Source: Autumnicola sp041679265 (GTDB lineage: Bacteria; Bacteroidota; Bacteroidia; Flavobacteriales; Flavobacteriaceae). From it: a DNA stretch of 64,000 nucleotides. Location: contig NZ_JBGFSM010000004.1 of NCBI RefSeq assembly GCF_041679265.1, positions 62,001 to 126,000 on the forward strand, in the 5' to 3' direction. The notes under the pieces are model-generated. The model made no database searches, was not told the origin of the DNA, and saw only the letters and a program-made list of their open reading frames with translations. The position numbers were made by a program, and so were the translations under genes. How positions within the stretch are numbered: position 1 is the stretch's first letter; each line of letters starts with the position of its first letter. Below, piece by piece: positions 1 through 8,608 of this stretch.

Positions 1-1936
1 GGTGTATTTCCATTTGGTTATTTTCAGAAATAGGCTTCACCTCCCGCTTATAATCTTTCCCTTCCCTACTTGCATTAACCCCATCTTTAAAAATTACGGC
101 TTCATAATTACCTTTCGGCAAAAATGAAAAATCCAGCGTGATATCCCGAGGATTCCAGTTAGTAATTGCGCCTACATACCAGGTGTCTCCTTTTCTCCTG
201 GCTATAGCTGCAAATTCTCCTACTTTCCCATCCAGGGCTATAGTTGCATCAAAAACAGTAGGGACATCAGCTATAAAAGCAGTACTTTCAGGCTCCTTCA
301 TATAATTTGTGGGATTATCTGCCAGCATGTTAAAAGGTGCTTCATATAAAACATACAAAGCCAGCTGGTGGGCTCGGGTTCCCTGGCTCATGGGAGCAGA
401 ATTAACAGCGCGAAAATTAGCCTTATTAGCATTTTTCATTGCTCCCGGGGTGTAATCCATAGGCCCTGCCAGCATCCTGATAAAAGGGATCCTGGTATCG
501 TACAAAGGAAAATCGGTATTGGACCATTTCACATTTTCCAACCCCCGAACGCCTTCAAAGTTCACCACATTGGGATAGGTACGTTGTAACCCGGTAGGTT
601 TATAAGCCCCGTGAAAATCAAGCATGAGTTTATGTTTGGCCGCTTTTTCTGAAATTTCGTAATAAAAATCTACCATCGCCTGGTCATCCCTGTTCATAAA
701 ATCTACCTTCAGCCCTTTTACACCCATTTGGGAATACACTTCTAAGGCTTTATCCATTTGTTGTGCTAAAGGCAGGTAGCCGGACCATAACCATACTCCC
801 ACTCCTTTGCTCCCGGCATACCTGATGATTTCCTCCAGGTCAATTTCAGGAATAGTATTCAGAATCTCCCCTTTGGGCGCCCAACCTTCATCCAGTAAAA
901 TATTTTCTATACCATTTTTTGCAGCAAAGTCTATGTAATACTTATAGGTTTTGGTGTTTATCCCGGCGGGAAAATCAACCCCGGAGATATTCCAGTCATT
1001 CCACCAATCCCACGCAACCTTTCCCGGGGTTATCCAGGAAACGTCTTTTACGCGCGATGGCGACGCCAGTTGATATACCATATCATTATTAAGCAATTCC
1101 TTATCTTCTTCGCTAACCATTACAATTCTCCAAGGAAATTTACGCGTTCCACTGGTTTTGGCCAGATAATCTGCACGTTTTGTCACGTAAGACTGCAAAC
1201 CATTGTGCCCACCCTGAACTTCTTCTAAGGGATAAGGGGCAAAATCTCCTTTTAAAGAATATTCCTGATTTCCTGCTTTTAAGAACATTCCGGGATAGCT
1301 TTCAAGATCTGCCTCTGTAATGGCTGCTTTAATTCCGCCGGGGAATTCCACCAGTACCGGCGCAAAACCTACGGTATCTTTTTTGATTTCAGATAAAGGA
1401 ATATGTGTGTAGCGGTTTTCAAAGGAAATCTGATAGACATCCTCCACAGGATCATTGGCATAAGGGAAGTAGCTCATATAATCGCCGGAGAAATTAAAAT
1501 TTGCTTCTTCTGAAGTTACCGTTACTTCCTCCTTTTTACTGGTAAAAAAGCGGTAGGCAACGCCTGAATTATATACCCTGAAAACGAGTCCAAAATCATT
1601 TTCAAAATTTAGCTTTAACTGTTTGTAATGCTCTTCAATTACATCCTTTTTATAATTAACAGCATCTATACTGTTGCTTACCTCTTCCTCTTCTGAATGT
1701 ACCACTTCCGGATTTCTTCCTAATATTTCTCCATTTGCCAGGCTAAGGGAGACCGCAGAGGGCGTGATAACCTGCTGGGTGTTTTTGAGGACAGACCAGG
1801 TAATCTGCTCTTCCACATTTACTTCCAGGTTAATCTCCCCATCCGGAGACTGGATGGCAAATGTGGGATTCTCCTGAGCCAGGATTGTACCGGCAAAAAA
1901 AAGGAATAAAAAGCTAAGGTGTTGGAGTTTATTCAT
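1..1936 (-). CDS. GH97 family alpha-glycosidase (probable alpha-galactosidase), 3' end cut by window edge
   Basis: The gene runs off the left edge, so 645 residues are visible and only the last few dozen should be missing. The N-terminus is a Sec signal peptide ending near 'ILAQ', followed by a beta-sandwich (about 25-290) and a TIM barrel. I recognise the GH97 family from the barrel motifs 'WDWWNDW' and 'GLKVDFMNRDDQ'. GH97 splits into inverting SusB-type alpha-glucosidases, which lack an Asp on this strand, and retaining alpha-galactosidases that use an Asp nucleophile. Asp412 in 'KVDFM' sits where the retaining group has its nucleophile, so alpha-galactosidase is the better guess, and it would remove galactose branches from galactomannan next to the GH26/GH27 genes. 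It is probably periplasmic. The specificity is inference; the family call is firm. Confidence 0.88.
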   Translation of the reverse strand, partial: MNKLQHLSFLFLFFAGTILAQENPTFAIQSPDGEINLEVNVEEQITWSVLKNTQQVITPSAVSLSLANGEILGRNPEVVHSEEEEVSNSIDAVNYKKDVIEEHYKQLKLNFENDFGLVFRVYNSGVAYRFFTSKKEEVTVTSEEANFNFSGDYMSYFPYANDPVEDVYQISFENRYTHIPLSEIKKDTVGFAPVLVEFPGGIKAAITEADLESYPGMFLKAGNQEYSLKGDFAPYPLEEVQGGHNGLQSYVTKRADYLAKTSGTRKFPWRIVMVSEEDKELLNNDMVYQLASPSRVKDVSWITPGKVAWDWWNDWNISGVDFPAGINTKTYKYYIDFAAKNGIENILLDEGWAPKGEILNTIPEIDLEEIIRYAGSKGVGVWLWSGYLPLAQQMDKALEVYSQMGVKGLKVDFMNRDDQAMVDFYYEISEKAAKHKLMLDFHGAYKPTGLQRTYPNVVNFEGVRGLENVKWSNTDFPLYDTRIPFIRMLAGPMDYTPGAMKNANKANFRAVNSAPMSQGTRAHQLALYVLYEAPFNMLADNPTNYMKEPESTAFIADVPTVFDATIALDGKVGEFAAIARRKGDTWYVGAITNWNPRDITLDFSFLPKGNYEAVIFKDGVNASREGKDYKREVKPISENNQMEIH

Positions 1937-1982
1937 ACTTATTAAGTTGATTCCGCTATAAGGGGAATATGTAGAATTTTTG

Positions 1983-2108
1983 TTATATATCTGGCATTTT
2001 TATCCAGCTGCCTTTTTCAATTTTGACCCTGGCCAAGTAAAGAGCAATACAGACTGCTACTATAGATCCCCAAATCAGGTTTAAATATTCAGGCAATATC
2101 GGTATCAT
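1983..2108 (-). CDS. 41-residue single-pass membrane microprotein upstream of the GH97 gene
   Basis: This is an ATG-initiated ORF of 41 codons, too short for most ORF callers. It begins MIPILPEYLN, then has one clear transmembrane segment (about 11-28, 'LIWGSIVAVCIALYLARV') and a basic tail ending in KMPDI. It lies 46 bases upstream of the GH97 start on the same strand and so is probably co-transcribed. The hydrophobic stretch followed immediately by positive residues predicts an N-out, C-in anchor. I do not recognise the family. It could be a chance ORF, but the membrane-protein pattern in an otherwise noncoding divergent region favours a real gene. Confidence 0.5.
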   Translation of the reverse strand: MIPILPEYLNLIWGSIVAVCIALYLARVKIEKGSWIKMPDI

Positions 2109-2295
2109 GTTTGTATTTCACAAATTTCACCTTGATTAACAAAGGTCCTGATATTTCCTTCAGAAGAAAAGAAATTGAATGGGATAACTTTTAAGAATTA
2201 AAAATATGGAAAGATCCTACTAAACATTGATAAAATTAATTAAACTGTTTTTAAAGTAAAGCCCTAATTTCGTAGGGAAACTAAAATTAAATTAC

Positions 2296-3372
2296 ATGTT
2301 TAAAAAACTAATACCGCTCTGGATCCTTATGTGCGTGGCCTGCCAGCAGGAAAAGGAAGAAATGCAACAATCATTTTTTAATGCCGGCGAGGAAACATTC
2401 CTTTACTCCGGAAGATTTGAAAAAATTAATGATACCGCCGTGGCCTTATACAATTCTGCCGCATCGGTAAAAACGCAGGTAAAAGGAGATAGTGCCACTA
2501 TCTTTTTATCTGCAGAAAACGAACCGGCTTTTGCAGCCCTGGAACTTAACGGGGAATATTTAGGCCGCTTTCGTAGTGACAGCCTGGTTAAAATTGCCCT
2601 TCCGGACAGCACAAAATACAATTCGCTTTCTATCTACAAAGCTACTGAAGCTTCTACCGGGGATTTGATCTTCAGCGGAATAAAAGCAGGAGCAATACAA
2701 AAAGTAGATTCTGAAGACAAACCAAAGATCGAATTTATAGGAAATTCCATTACCTGTGGGATGGGAGCCGATACTGAAGAATATCCCTGCGGGACTGAAG
2801 AATGGTACTTTCAGCACAACGCTTATCTTGCCTATGGGCCAAGGGTGGCCAGGGCACTGGATGCCAATTTTGAGTTGAACTGTGTCTCGGGAATGGGAAT
2901 GTACCGCAACTGGAACGATGAAGACCAGCCGGTAATGGGAGATGTTTACGGGAACCTGAAATTAAATGCCGACAGTACTAAAACTGCTCCTCCAACAGAT
3001 ACTCCTGATATTGTGAGTATAGCCCTTGGCACCAACGACCTTAGCCTTGGAGATGGAGAAAAGGAACGTAGCGACTTCAGCAAAGAAAAATTTGTACAAA
3101 ATTACATTCAGTTTGTAGAGATGATCTATAAACGTTATCCCAATGTGAAAGTTGCCCTTTTAAGCAGCCCGATGGTAAGTAACGAAAACAATAACCTCTT
3201 GATGGAATCGCTTAAAGAAGTAAAAGAACATTTTCCGCAGAAGGAAATAAAAGTCTTTGAATTTGAACCCATGACCCCGCATGGATGCAATTCCCATCCC
3301 GATATTGCCGACCATGAAAAAATGGCGCAGCAACTCATCCCTTTTTTCAGAGAAATTTTAAAAACCACCTGA
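2296..3372 (+). CDS. CE2-like SGNH/GDSL acetylesterase lipoprotein
   Basis: The 358-residue product has a short lipoprotein signal with the acylated Cys at residue 16. Residues about 25-135 form a beta-rich (jelly-roll-like) domain, followed by an SGNH hydrolase domain. Its catalytic blocks are visible: Ser151 in 'IGNSITCG', Asn247 in 'GTNDLS' and His334 in 'CNSHPDIADH'. The N-terminal sandwich plus SGNH layout and the HP-type block V match carbohydrate esterase family 2, which removes O-acetyl groups from plant polysaccharides including mannans. The stop codon overlaps the start of the next esterase gene (TGATG), so the two are translationally coupled. Acetyl-glucomannan as substrate is inferred from the surrounding mannanases. 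Confidence 0.85.
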   Translation: MFKKLIPLWILMCVACQQEKEEMQQSFFNAGEETFLYSGRFEKINDTAVALYNSAASVKTQVKGDSATIFLSAENEPAFAALELNGEYLGRFRSDSLVKIALPDSTKYNSLSIYKATEASTGDLIFSGIKAGAIQKVDSEDKPKIEFIGNSITCGMGADTEEYPCGTEEWYFQHNAYLAYGPRVARALDANFELNCVSGMGMYRNWNDEDQPVMGDVYGNLKLNADSTKTAPPTDTPDIVSIALGTNDLSLGDGEKERSDFSKEKFVQNYIQFVEMIYKRYPNVKVALLSSPMVSNENNNLLMESLKEVKEHFPQKEIKVFEFEPMTPHGCNSHPDIADHEKMAQQLIPFFREILKTT

Positions 3373-4751
3373 TGATGAAATCAAAAATTCTTGTACTCCT
3401 GGCGCTATTGGCCTACTTACCCGGATTTGCAAATGTAAGCCTGCCCGAAATTTTTTCAGATAACATGGTCCTTCAGCGAAATGCTGCGGTAAAAATATGG
3501 GGTTGGGCAAAACCTGGTGAAGAAATACATATTACTACCACCTGGGATGAGCAGGAATACACCACAAAAGCCAGTAATAAAGCCCGCTGGGAAATTATTC
3601 TAAATACTCCCGGCGCTAAGGGAGCGCAGGAAATCACAATTACCGGTTACAACCAGGTAAAACTTAAAAATGTATTGTTGGGAGAAGTTTGGCTGGTTTC
3701 CGGCCAATCCAATATGGAGTGGAGCGCTGCTTCAGGCATCACCAATGCTGAAGAAGCTATTGCCGGTGCTAAAAATCAAAATATCAGGTTTTTTACGGTG
3801 GCGCACCGTACGGCTGAAAATATGCAACAGGACCTGGACGGCCATTGGGTGGAGAGCACACCTGAAACCATGAAAAACTTCAGCGCGATCGCTTATTTCT
3901 TCGGAAAAAAACTTCAGGAAGAACTTGATGTTCCGGTTGGGCTAATTAATTCCAGCTGGGGCGGGACTCCCGCTGAAGCCTGGACGCCTTCTGAAGCAAT
4001 AACCTCCAATAAACGCTTAACAAAAGGAGCTGCTATGTTGCCCGAAGTGGAATGGGGCCCAAAAGAACCCGGGCTCATTTACAATTCCATGATCGCCCCG
4101 CTTGCCGGCCTTAAAATTAAAGGTGTGCTATGGTACCAGGGAGAATCTAATACCGATAATGCCGATTATTACCAGGAGACTTTTTCTACCTTGATCCAAA
4201 GCTGGCGTAAGCAGTGGGATGAAGAATTTCCCTTTTATTATGCGCAAATTGCCCCTTTTAACTATGGCGATAATGATGCCGGGGTAACCATAAGGAATGC
4301 CCAAAGACAGGTGCTGGAATTGCCCAAAACCGGCATGATCATGACCAGTGATATTGGCAATACCGAAAATATACATCCAAAGAACAAGCTTGATCCCGGT
4401 TTACGGTTCGCAAACCTTGTGCTGAAAGAGGTTTATAATAAAGATATTAAAAATGCCTACGCACCACAGTTTGAGAAAGCTGAAGTGGATGGCCGCAAAG
4501 TTAAGATTCAGTTTTCCCATGCTGAAGGGCTTCATATAAACAAAAAGAACAAAGATAGCCAGTTTGAAGTTGCCGGGGCAAACGGGGAATTCTATCCCGC
4601 CAAGGTCAGTTTAAAGGACGATAGGATTATAGTAAAGTCGGCAAAGGTAAAAGAACCAAAATCCATCAGGTATAGCTGGGGGAACACCAGTACCTCTAAT
4701 GTATTTAATGCCTCGGGCTTACCTGCTTCCAGTTTCCTTGAAGAATTATAA
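3372..4751 (+). CDS. SASA-family (sialate O-acetylesterase-like) carbohydrate acetylesterase
   Basis: The 459-residue secreted protein has a signal peptide (about 1-20) and then the typical opening of the family ('LPEIFSDNMVLQR', an Ig-like N-domain). The catalytic Ser113 lies in 'GQSNMEW', and 'WYQGESN' is the second family block. The family is annotated as 9-O-acetylsialate esterase, but in polysaccharide loci members also deacetylate xylan or mannan, and no sialic acid gene is present here. The start overlaps the preceding CE2-like gene, and a second ATG follows immediately, so the exact start is uncertain by one codon. With its neighbour it would strip acetyl groups so the GH26 enzymes can reach the backbone. 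A bidirectional terminator follows the gene. Confidence 0.87.
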   Translation: MMKSKILVLLALLAYLPGFANVSLPEIFSDNMVLQRNAAVKIWGWAKPGEEIHITTTWDEQEYTTKASNKARWEIILNTPGAKGAQEITITGYNQVKLKNVLLGEVWLVSGQSNMEWSAASGITNAEEAIAGAKNQNIRFFTVAHRTAENMQQDLDGHWVESTPETMKNFSAIAYFFGKKLQEELDVPVGLINSSWGGTPAEAWTPSEAITSNKRLTKGAAMLPEVEWGPKEPGLIYNSMIAPLAGLKIKGVLWYQGESNTDNADYYQETFSTLIQSWRKQWDEEFPFYYAQIAPFNYGDNDAGVTIRNAQRQVLELPKTGMIMTSDIGNTENIHPKNKLDPGLRFANLVLKEVYNKDIKNAYAPQFEKAEVDGRKVKIQFSHAEGLHINKKNKDSQFEVAGANGEFYPAKVSLKDDRIIVKSAKVKEPKSIRYSWGNTSTSNVFNASGLPASSFLEEL

Positions 4752-4765
4752 AAATTTTTGACATT

Positions 4766-4803
4766 AAAAAAGCCCCTGAATTCCACAACATCAGGGGCTT
4801 TTA
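4766..4803. terminator. Bidirectional Rho-independent terminator between convergent esterase and GH3 genes
   Basis: A perfect stem AAAAGCCCCTGA (4768-4779) pairs with TCAGGGGCTTTT (4791-4802) around an 11-base loop. There is an A-run on the left and a T-run on the right, so it can act on both strands. It lies between the convergent gene ends at 4751 and 4833. Confidence 0.88.
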
Positions 4804-4832
4804 ATTTCCAAATATTAAGCTTTAATATTGGC

Positions 4833-7145
4833 TTATTCTGTAAGCTTAAATGAATCCTGCAATTCTGCCTGAGAACTTCCTCCAACAAATACTTGGAAAT
4901 CTCCAGGTTCCACAACAAATTCCCCTTTAGCATTGTAATATCCCAATTCTTTAGGAGTAAGTGAAAAATTCACTGTTTTCGTCTCTCCCACTGGAATTTC
5001 CACCAGTTCAAAACCTTTAAGTTCTCTTACCGGCCGTATTACGCTGGCATATAAATCCCGAATATAAAGCTGTACAACTTCCTTGCCGTCATAATTACCG
5101 GTATTAGTAACTTCTACGCTTACATTTATTTCACCATCAACAGGAGCTTCCTTTTTATCAAGCTTCAGGTTGCCATATTCAAAACTGGTATAACTAAGTC
5201 CGTAGCCAAACGGATAAAGAGGCGTATTCTCTTCATCGGTATAATGAGACCAGAAAACCATCTCGTCTGCAGCCTCATCGGGCCTTCCCGTATTTTGATG
5301 ATTGTAATAAACCGGTACCTGCCCCACGCTTCTTGGGAAAGACATAGGCAATTTCCCACTGGGGTTATAATCTCCATAAAGTACCTGAGCCACGGCATTG
5401 CCGGTTTCTGTTCCCAGGTGCCATGCCTCTACGATTGCAGGAACATTTTCTGCAGCCCAGTCTATAGCCAAAGGCCTGCCATTATTAAGCACCAGTACCA
5501 GGTTTTTATTGGCTTCATAAACTTTTTCCAGCAATTCCTGTTGTACTCCCGGCAGGTCCAGGTTGGTACGGCTTCTGCCCTCACCGCTCTGGAACCCATG
5601 TTCTCCTGCAACCATAACCACCACATCGGCATCCCTGGCTGCTGCTATTGCCGCATCAAATCCGCTTTTATCGGTAGTATTGAAATTAAGTTCATTGATG
5701 AAGGTTACGCGGCCAGTTACAAGATCTGCACCTTTTTCAAAAACAAGTTCATTGCCTTTATAATTTTGCATTCCTTCAAGTACAGATACCGCCGTATTAT
5801 CATCTGATGCAATTCTCCAGCTTCCAAGCGGGCTGTTCTTATCATTTGCCAAAGCGCCGATTACTGCAATTTTTTGTCCTTGCTTTTTAAGCGGCAGTAA
5901 ATTATTTTCATTCTTCAAAAGAACGATAGATTTTTTAGCCATATCCAGCACTGCTTCATGATGAGCAGGATTACCAACAACTTCTTTCTCCCTTTCTTCG
6001 TCCAGATATTTGTAAGGATCATCAAAAAGGCCCAGTTCAAACTTCACCCTCAAAATTCTCCTTACCGCATCATCAATAAGCGCTTCATCAAGCTTGCCTT
6101 CTTTTACCAGGGAAACCAGTTCATTTACGTAGGCATAAGCCTCCATATCCATATCTACGCCGGCTTCGACAGCTTTTTTGGCTGCCATTTTCCTGTTTTC
6201 GGTATACCCGTGCATGGTCATCTCATCTATAGAGGCATAATCTGAAATCACAAAACCCTCAAAGCCCCATTTTTGCTTCAGGATATCCCTTAAAAGATGC
6301 TCACTGCCTGTAACCGGCTCTCCGTTCAGCACATTAAAACCATTCATAAAGGTCTTTACCCCGGCCTCTTCAGCAGCTTTAAAAGGAGGTAAAACAATAT
6401 TATGGAGTGTTACTGTGCCAATTTCGGCTTTATTGTATTCCCTTCCTCCTTCAGCAAAACCGTAACCGGCAAAATGCTTTGCGGTTGCCGCAATGGTAAG
6501 CGGATTGGAAAGGTCGTCTCCCTGAAAGCCTTTTACCCTGGCCGCAGCAATTTTACTCCCCAGGTAAGGATCTTCCCCGGCACCTTCCATTACCCTGCCC
6601 CATCTTGCATCCCTGGAAATGTCTACCATGGGTGCAAAAGTCCAGTTAATACCAGAGGCAGCAGCCTCTGCAGCAGCAACTTCAGCCGACTTTCTTATAG
6701 CCTCCAGGTCCCAGCTTGCTGCTTCAGCTAAAGGAATAGGGCTTAGGGTTTTATAGCCATGAATAACATCAAAACCTATAATAAGCGGAATGCCCAGGCG
6801 TGTTTCATTTACCACGAGTTCCTGTACCGCCCTCACCTGCTTTACTCCGCGTACCGTAAGCATAGAGCCCACCAGGCCATTGCGGAGATCCTCATATTTT
6901 TCCTCAGCGCTTCCACCTTCAGGAGGCGGGCCGGTAACTTCCCAAAACCCATTGTACTGGTTCATCTGGCCTACCTTTTCTTCCAGCGTCATGATGTTTA
7001 AAAGGGAATCTATTTTAGTGGATATGGTATCCTTTTCATAAGCTAAAGTTTCCATGGGGGATTCTGTTCTTCTTTTATGATTATTAAAACTGAGCAGACC
7101 AATCACGCAAATAATCAGCACTGGGATATTGATAATCTTTTTCAT
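4833..7145 (-). CDS. bglX: GH3 beta-glucosidase, BglX type, exported
   Basis: The 770-residue protein has an N-terminal hydrophobic signal or anchor (about 4-20). It then has the GH3 TIM barrel with 'KHFAGYG' and the nucleophile Asp302 in 'GFVISDYAS', the alpha/beta sandwich domain with the probable acid/base Glu in 'SGEGRSR', and a C-terminal fibronectin type III-like domain (about 660-760). Length and domain order match periplasmic BglX. In this locus it would remove non-reducing beta-1,4-glucosyl residues from glucomannan oligosaccharides or hydrolyse cello-oligosaccharides from the GH5/GH9 enzymes. It is the last gene of a leftward group that includes GH26, epimerase, GH130 and symporter genes, with a 166-base gap to the GH26 upstream. 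The exact substrate cannot be read from sequence. Confidence 0.93.
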   Translation of the reverse strand: MKKIINIPVLIICVIGLLSFNNHKRRTESPMETLAYEKDTISTKIDSLLNIMTLEEKVGQMNQYNGFWEVTGPPPEGGSAEEKYEDLRNGLVGSMLTVRGVKQVRAVQELVVNETRLGIPLIIGFDVIHGYKTLSPIPLAEAASWDLEAIRKSAEVAAAEAAASGINWTFAPMVDISRDARWGRVMEGAGEDPYLGSKIAAARVKGFQGDDLSNPLTIAATAKHFAGYGFAEGGREYNKAEIGTVTLHNIVLPPFKAAEEAGVKTFMNGFNVLNGEPVTGSEHLLRDILKQKWGFEGFVISDYASIDEMTMHGYTENRKMAAKKAVEAGVDMDMEAYAYVNELVSLVKEGKLDEALIDDAVRRILRVKFELGLFDDPYKYLDEEREKEVVGNPAHHEAVLDMAKKSIVLLKNENNLLPLKKQGQKIAVIGALANDKNSPLGSWRIASDDNTAVSVLEGMQNYKGNELVFEKGADLVTGRVTFINELNFNTTDKSGFDAAIAAARDADVVVMVAGEHGFQSGEGRSRTNLDLPGVQQELLEKVYEANKNLVLVLNNGRPLAIDWAAENVPAIVEAWHLGTETGNAVAQVLYGDYNPSGKLPMSFPRSVGQVPVYYNHQNTGRPDEAADEMVFWSHYTDEENTPLYPFGYGLSYTSFEYGNLKLDKKEAPVDGEINVSVEVTNTGNYDGKEVVQLYIRDLYASVIRPVRELKGFELVEIPVGETKTVNFSLTPKELGYYNAKGEFVVEPGDFQVFVGGSSQAELQDSFKLTE

Positions 7146-7311
7146 ACTTCTTTTTATTTTAGAATTTCATATTAATTATTTAAGAGCAGCCGCCGCAATG
7201 CCAGCCTTTGCTTTGCAAATCACCAAAATTGCAGTCCTTAGTGCCGGCGCTTTAAAATTCCTGCTTTCCGAAAATCTAGGCGCAAATAATACAAAATACT
7301 TCTTTTGTTCC

Positions 7312-8604
7312 TTAATTGCCTGCAGGCAGCAGGTACATATTTGGCAAATCATCGGCCAGGAGGATTTCTTCTTTTGCAATAAAATCCATAAAATCATCGT
7401 CTCCTTCAGCTCCCGGTACGGGAACAGCATAGGAATCTGAATAATTTTGCCAGAACATCATAAAGCCTATGTTAATTTCATTATTTGTAAGCAGGTTGTA
7501 AATATTTTCAGAATAAAAGTCTGGGGCAAGCGCAGTTTGTCCGGGAGTCACAAAATAGCCGGTTTCCGTAAGTGCAGCCACTTTAAACCTTTCTTTTGCC
7601 AAATCTGAAACTACTTTTAATTTTTGATTTGCAATTGCTATTCTGGATCCGTCCTGAGGAGAAACATCTCCATAATTATCCATTCCCAGAATATCTACAT
7701 ACTCATCTCCCGGATATCTTTCAAGGTAGCCAGATTTGGTAGTGTAGCTGTTATCCGGGGCAAAAGCATAAAGGATATTATGCACTCCTTTCTCGTCTCT
7801 AAGGTAATCCACGGTAAAACGCCATACACTTTTAAATTCTTCAGGCGTGCTCCAGGCAGCTCCCCACCAGAAAAAATCTTTTTCAAATTCATGAAACGGA
7901 CGGAAGATGAATGGAATAAGATTCCCATCTTCCCCGGTTAGGTTATTTGCCACTTCTGCGATCTTATCTAATTTTCCTTTATAATATTCATGATTTGCAC
8001 CGCCCGGAAGAATACTTTTAAAAGCATTATTCTTCTGGAATTCCGTCATTTCATCGGTATAAAAGGTTTGCCCCTCGTAAGGCTCCCTGAGATGCCAGGT
8101 GAAAGCATTCACCATTCCTTTGCTATATGCTTCCTTTACATCTGCAATGATGGTTTGTTCCTGTTGATAAAACCAATTAGAAGCCTGGCCGCTATTATTA
8201 TCGTCGGTTATAAACATGAAATCTGAGCCAAGCATGCCCGGATCACTGCCGGTTAACTTTTTAAAATCTGAAAAACCATCATTGTCTTCATAAAACGCGT
8301 TAAAAGCATCCTGCTGGCCAACAATAAACTGGGTGTCTGATATCGCTTTAAGATGATAGAACAAGGCCACAGTTTCTTCAGTAGCTGAAGCATCTACCAT
8401 ATACCCCCTGGTTTCGCCGGGAGTAAAAGCATACGTTTCGGGAGTTTCCTCTTCGGGTTCTTCCGGCTCTGCCGGTTCCTCCGGCTGCTCGGGTTCAGGA
8501 TCCGGGGTTTGCTCCACAGGATCTGGTTTTTCAACATCATCTTTACTACAGCCGGTGGAAAAAACCACAGCGGCCATTAACAGTACATAACTTAACTTCT
8601 TCAT
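7312..8604 (-). CDS. GH26 endo-beta-1,4-mannanase lipoprotein with acidic Pro/Glu linker
   Basis: This is a 430-residue lipoprotein: signal peptide with lipobox 'STGC' (Cys19), then a Pro/Glu-rich linker (about 25-57), then a GH26 barrel. The acid/base Glu239 is in 'FRPFHEFEKDFFWWG' and the nucleophile Glu347 is in 'ALTETGY'. Aromatic 'FFWWG' after the acid/base is typical of beta-mannanases. The acidic residues right after Cys19 (SKDD) and the flexible linker suggest surface display, which would make this the enzyme that first cuts polymeric mannan. It lies 4 bases downstream of the mannobiose 2-epimerase gene, so the two probably share a transcript. Of the three GH26 genes in the window it is the one with the long linker. 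Confidence 0.93.
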   Translation of the reverse strand: MKKLSYVLLMAAVVFSTGCSKDDVEKPDPVEQTPDPEPEQPEEPAEPEEPEEETPETYAFTPGETRGYMVDASATEETVALFYHLKAISDTQFIVGQQDAFNAFYEDNDGFSDFKKLTGSDPGMLGSDFMFITDDNNSGQASNWFYQQEQTIIADVKEAYSKGMVNAFTWHLREPYEGQTFYTDEMTEFQKNNAFKSILPGGANHEYYKGKLDKIAEVANNLTGEDGNLIPFIFRPFHEFEKDFFWWGAAWSTPEEFKSVWRFTVDYLRDEKGVHNILYAFAPDNSYTTKSGYLERYPGDEYVDILGMDNYGDVSPQDGSRIAIANQKLKVVSDLAKERFKVAALTETGYFVTPGQTALAPDFYSENIYNLLTNNEINIGFMMFWQNYSDSYAVPVPGAEGDDDFMDFIAKEEILLADDLPNMYLLPAGN

Positions 8605-8608
8605 AATC

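Noticed and set aside
3372..4751. Sialic acid metabolism suggested by the sialate O-acetylesterase-like gene
   Set aside because: No neuraminidase, N-acetylneuraminate lyase or transporter is present; the mannan context explains the esterase better.
5244..5807. 187-codon plus-strand frame opposite the GH3 beta-glucosidase
   Set aside because: It lies fully antisense to a well-conserved GH3 gene and has no family signature; it is a shadow frame.
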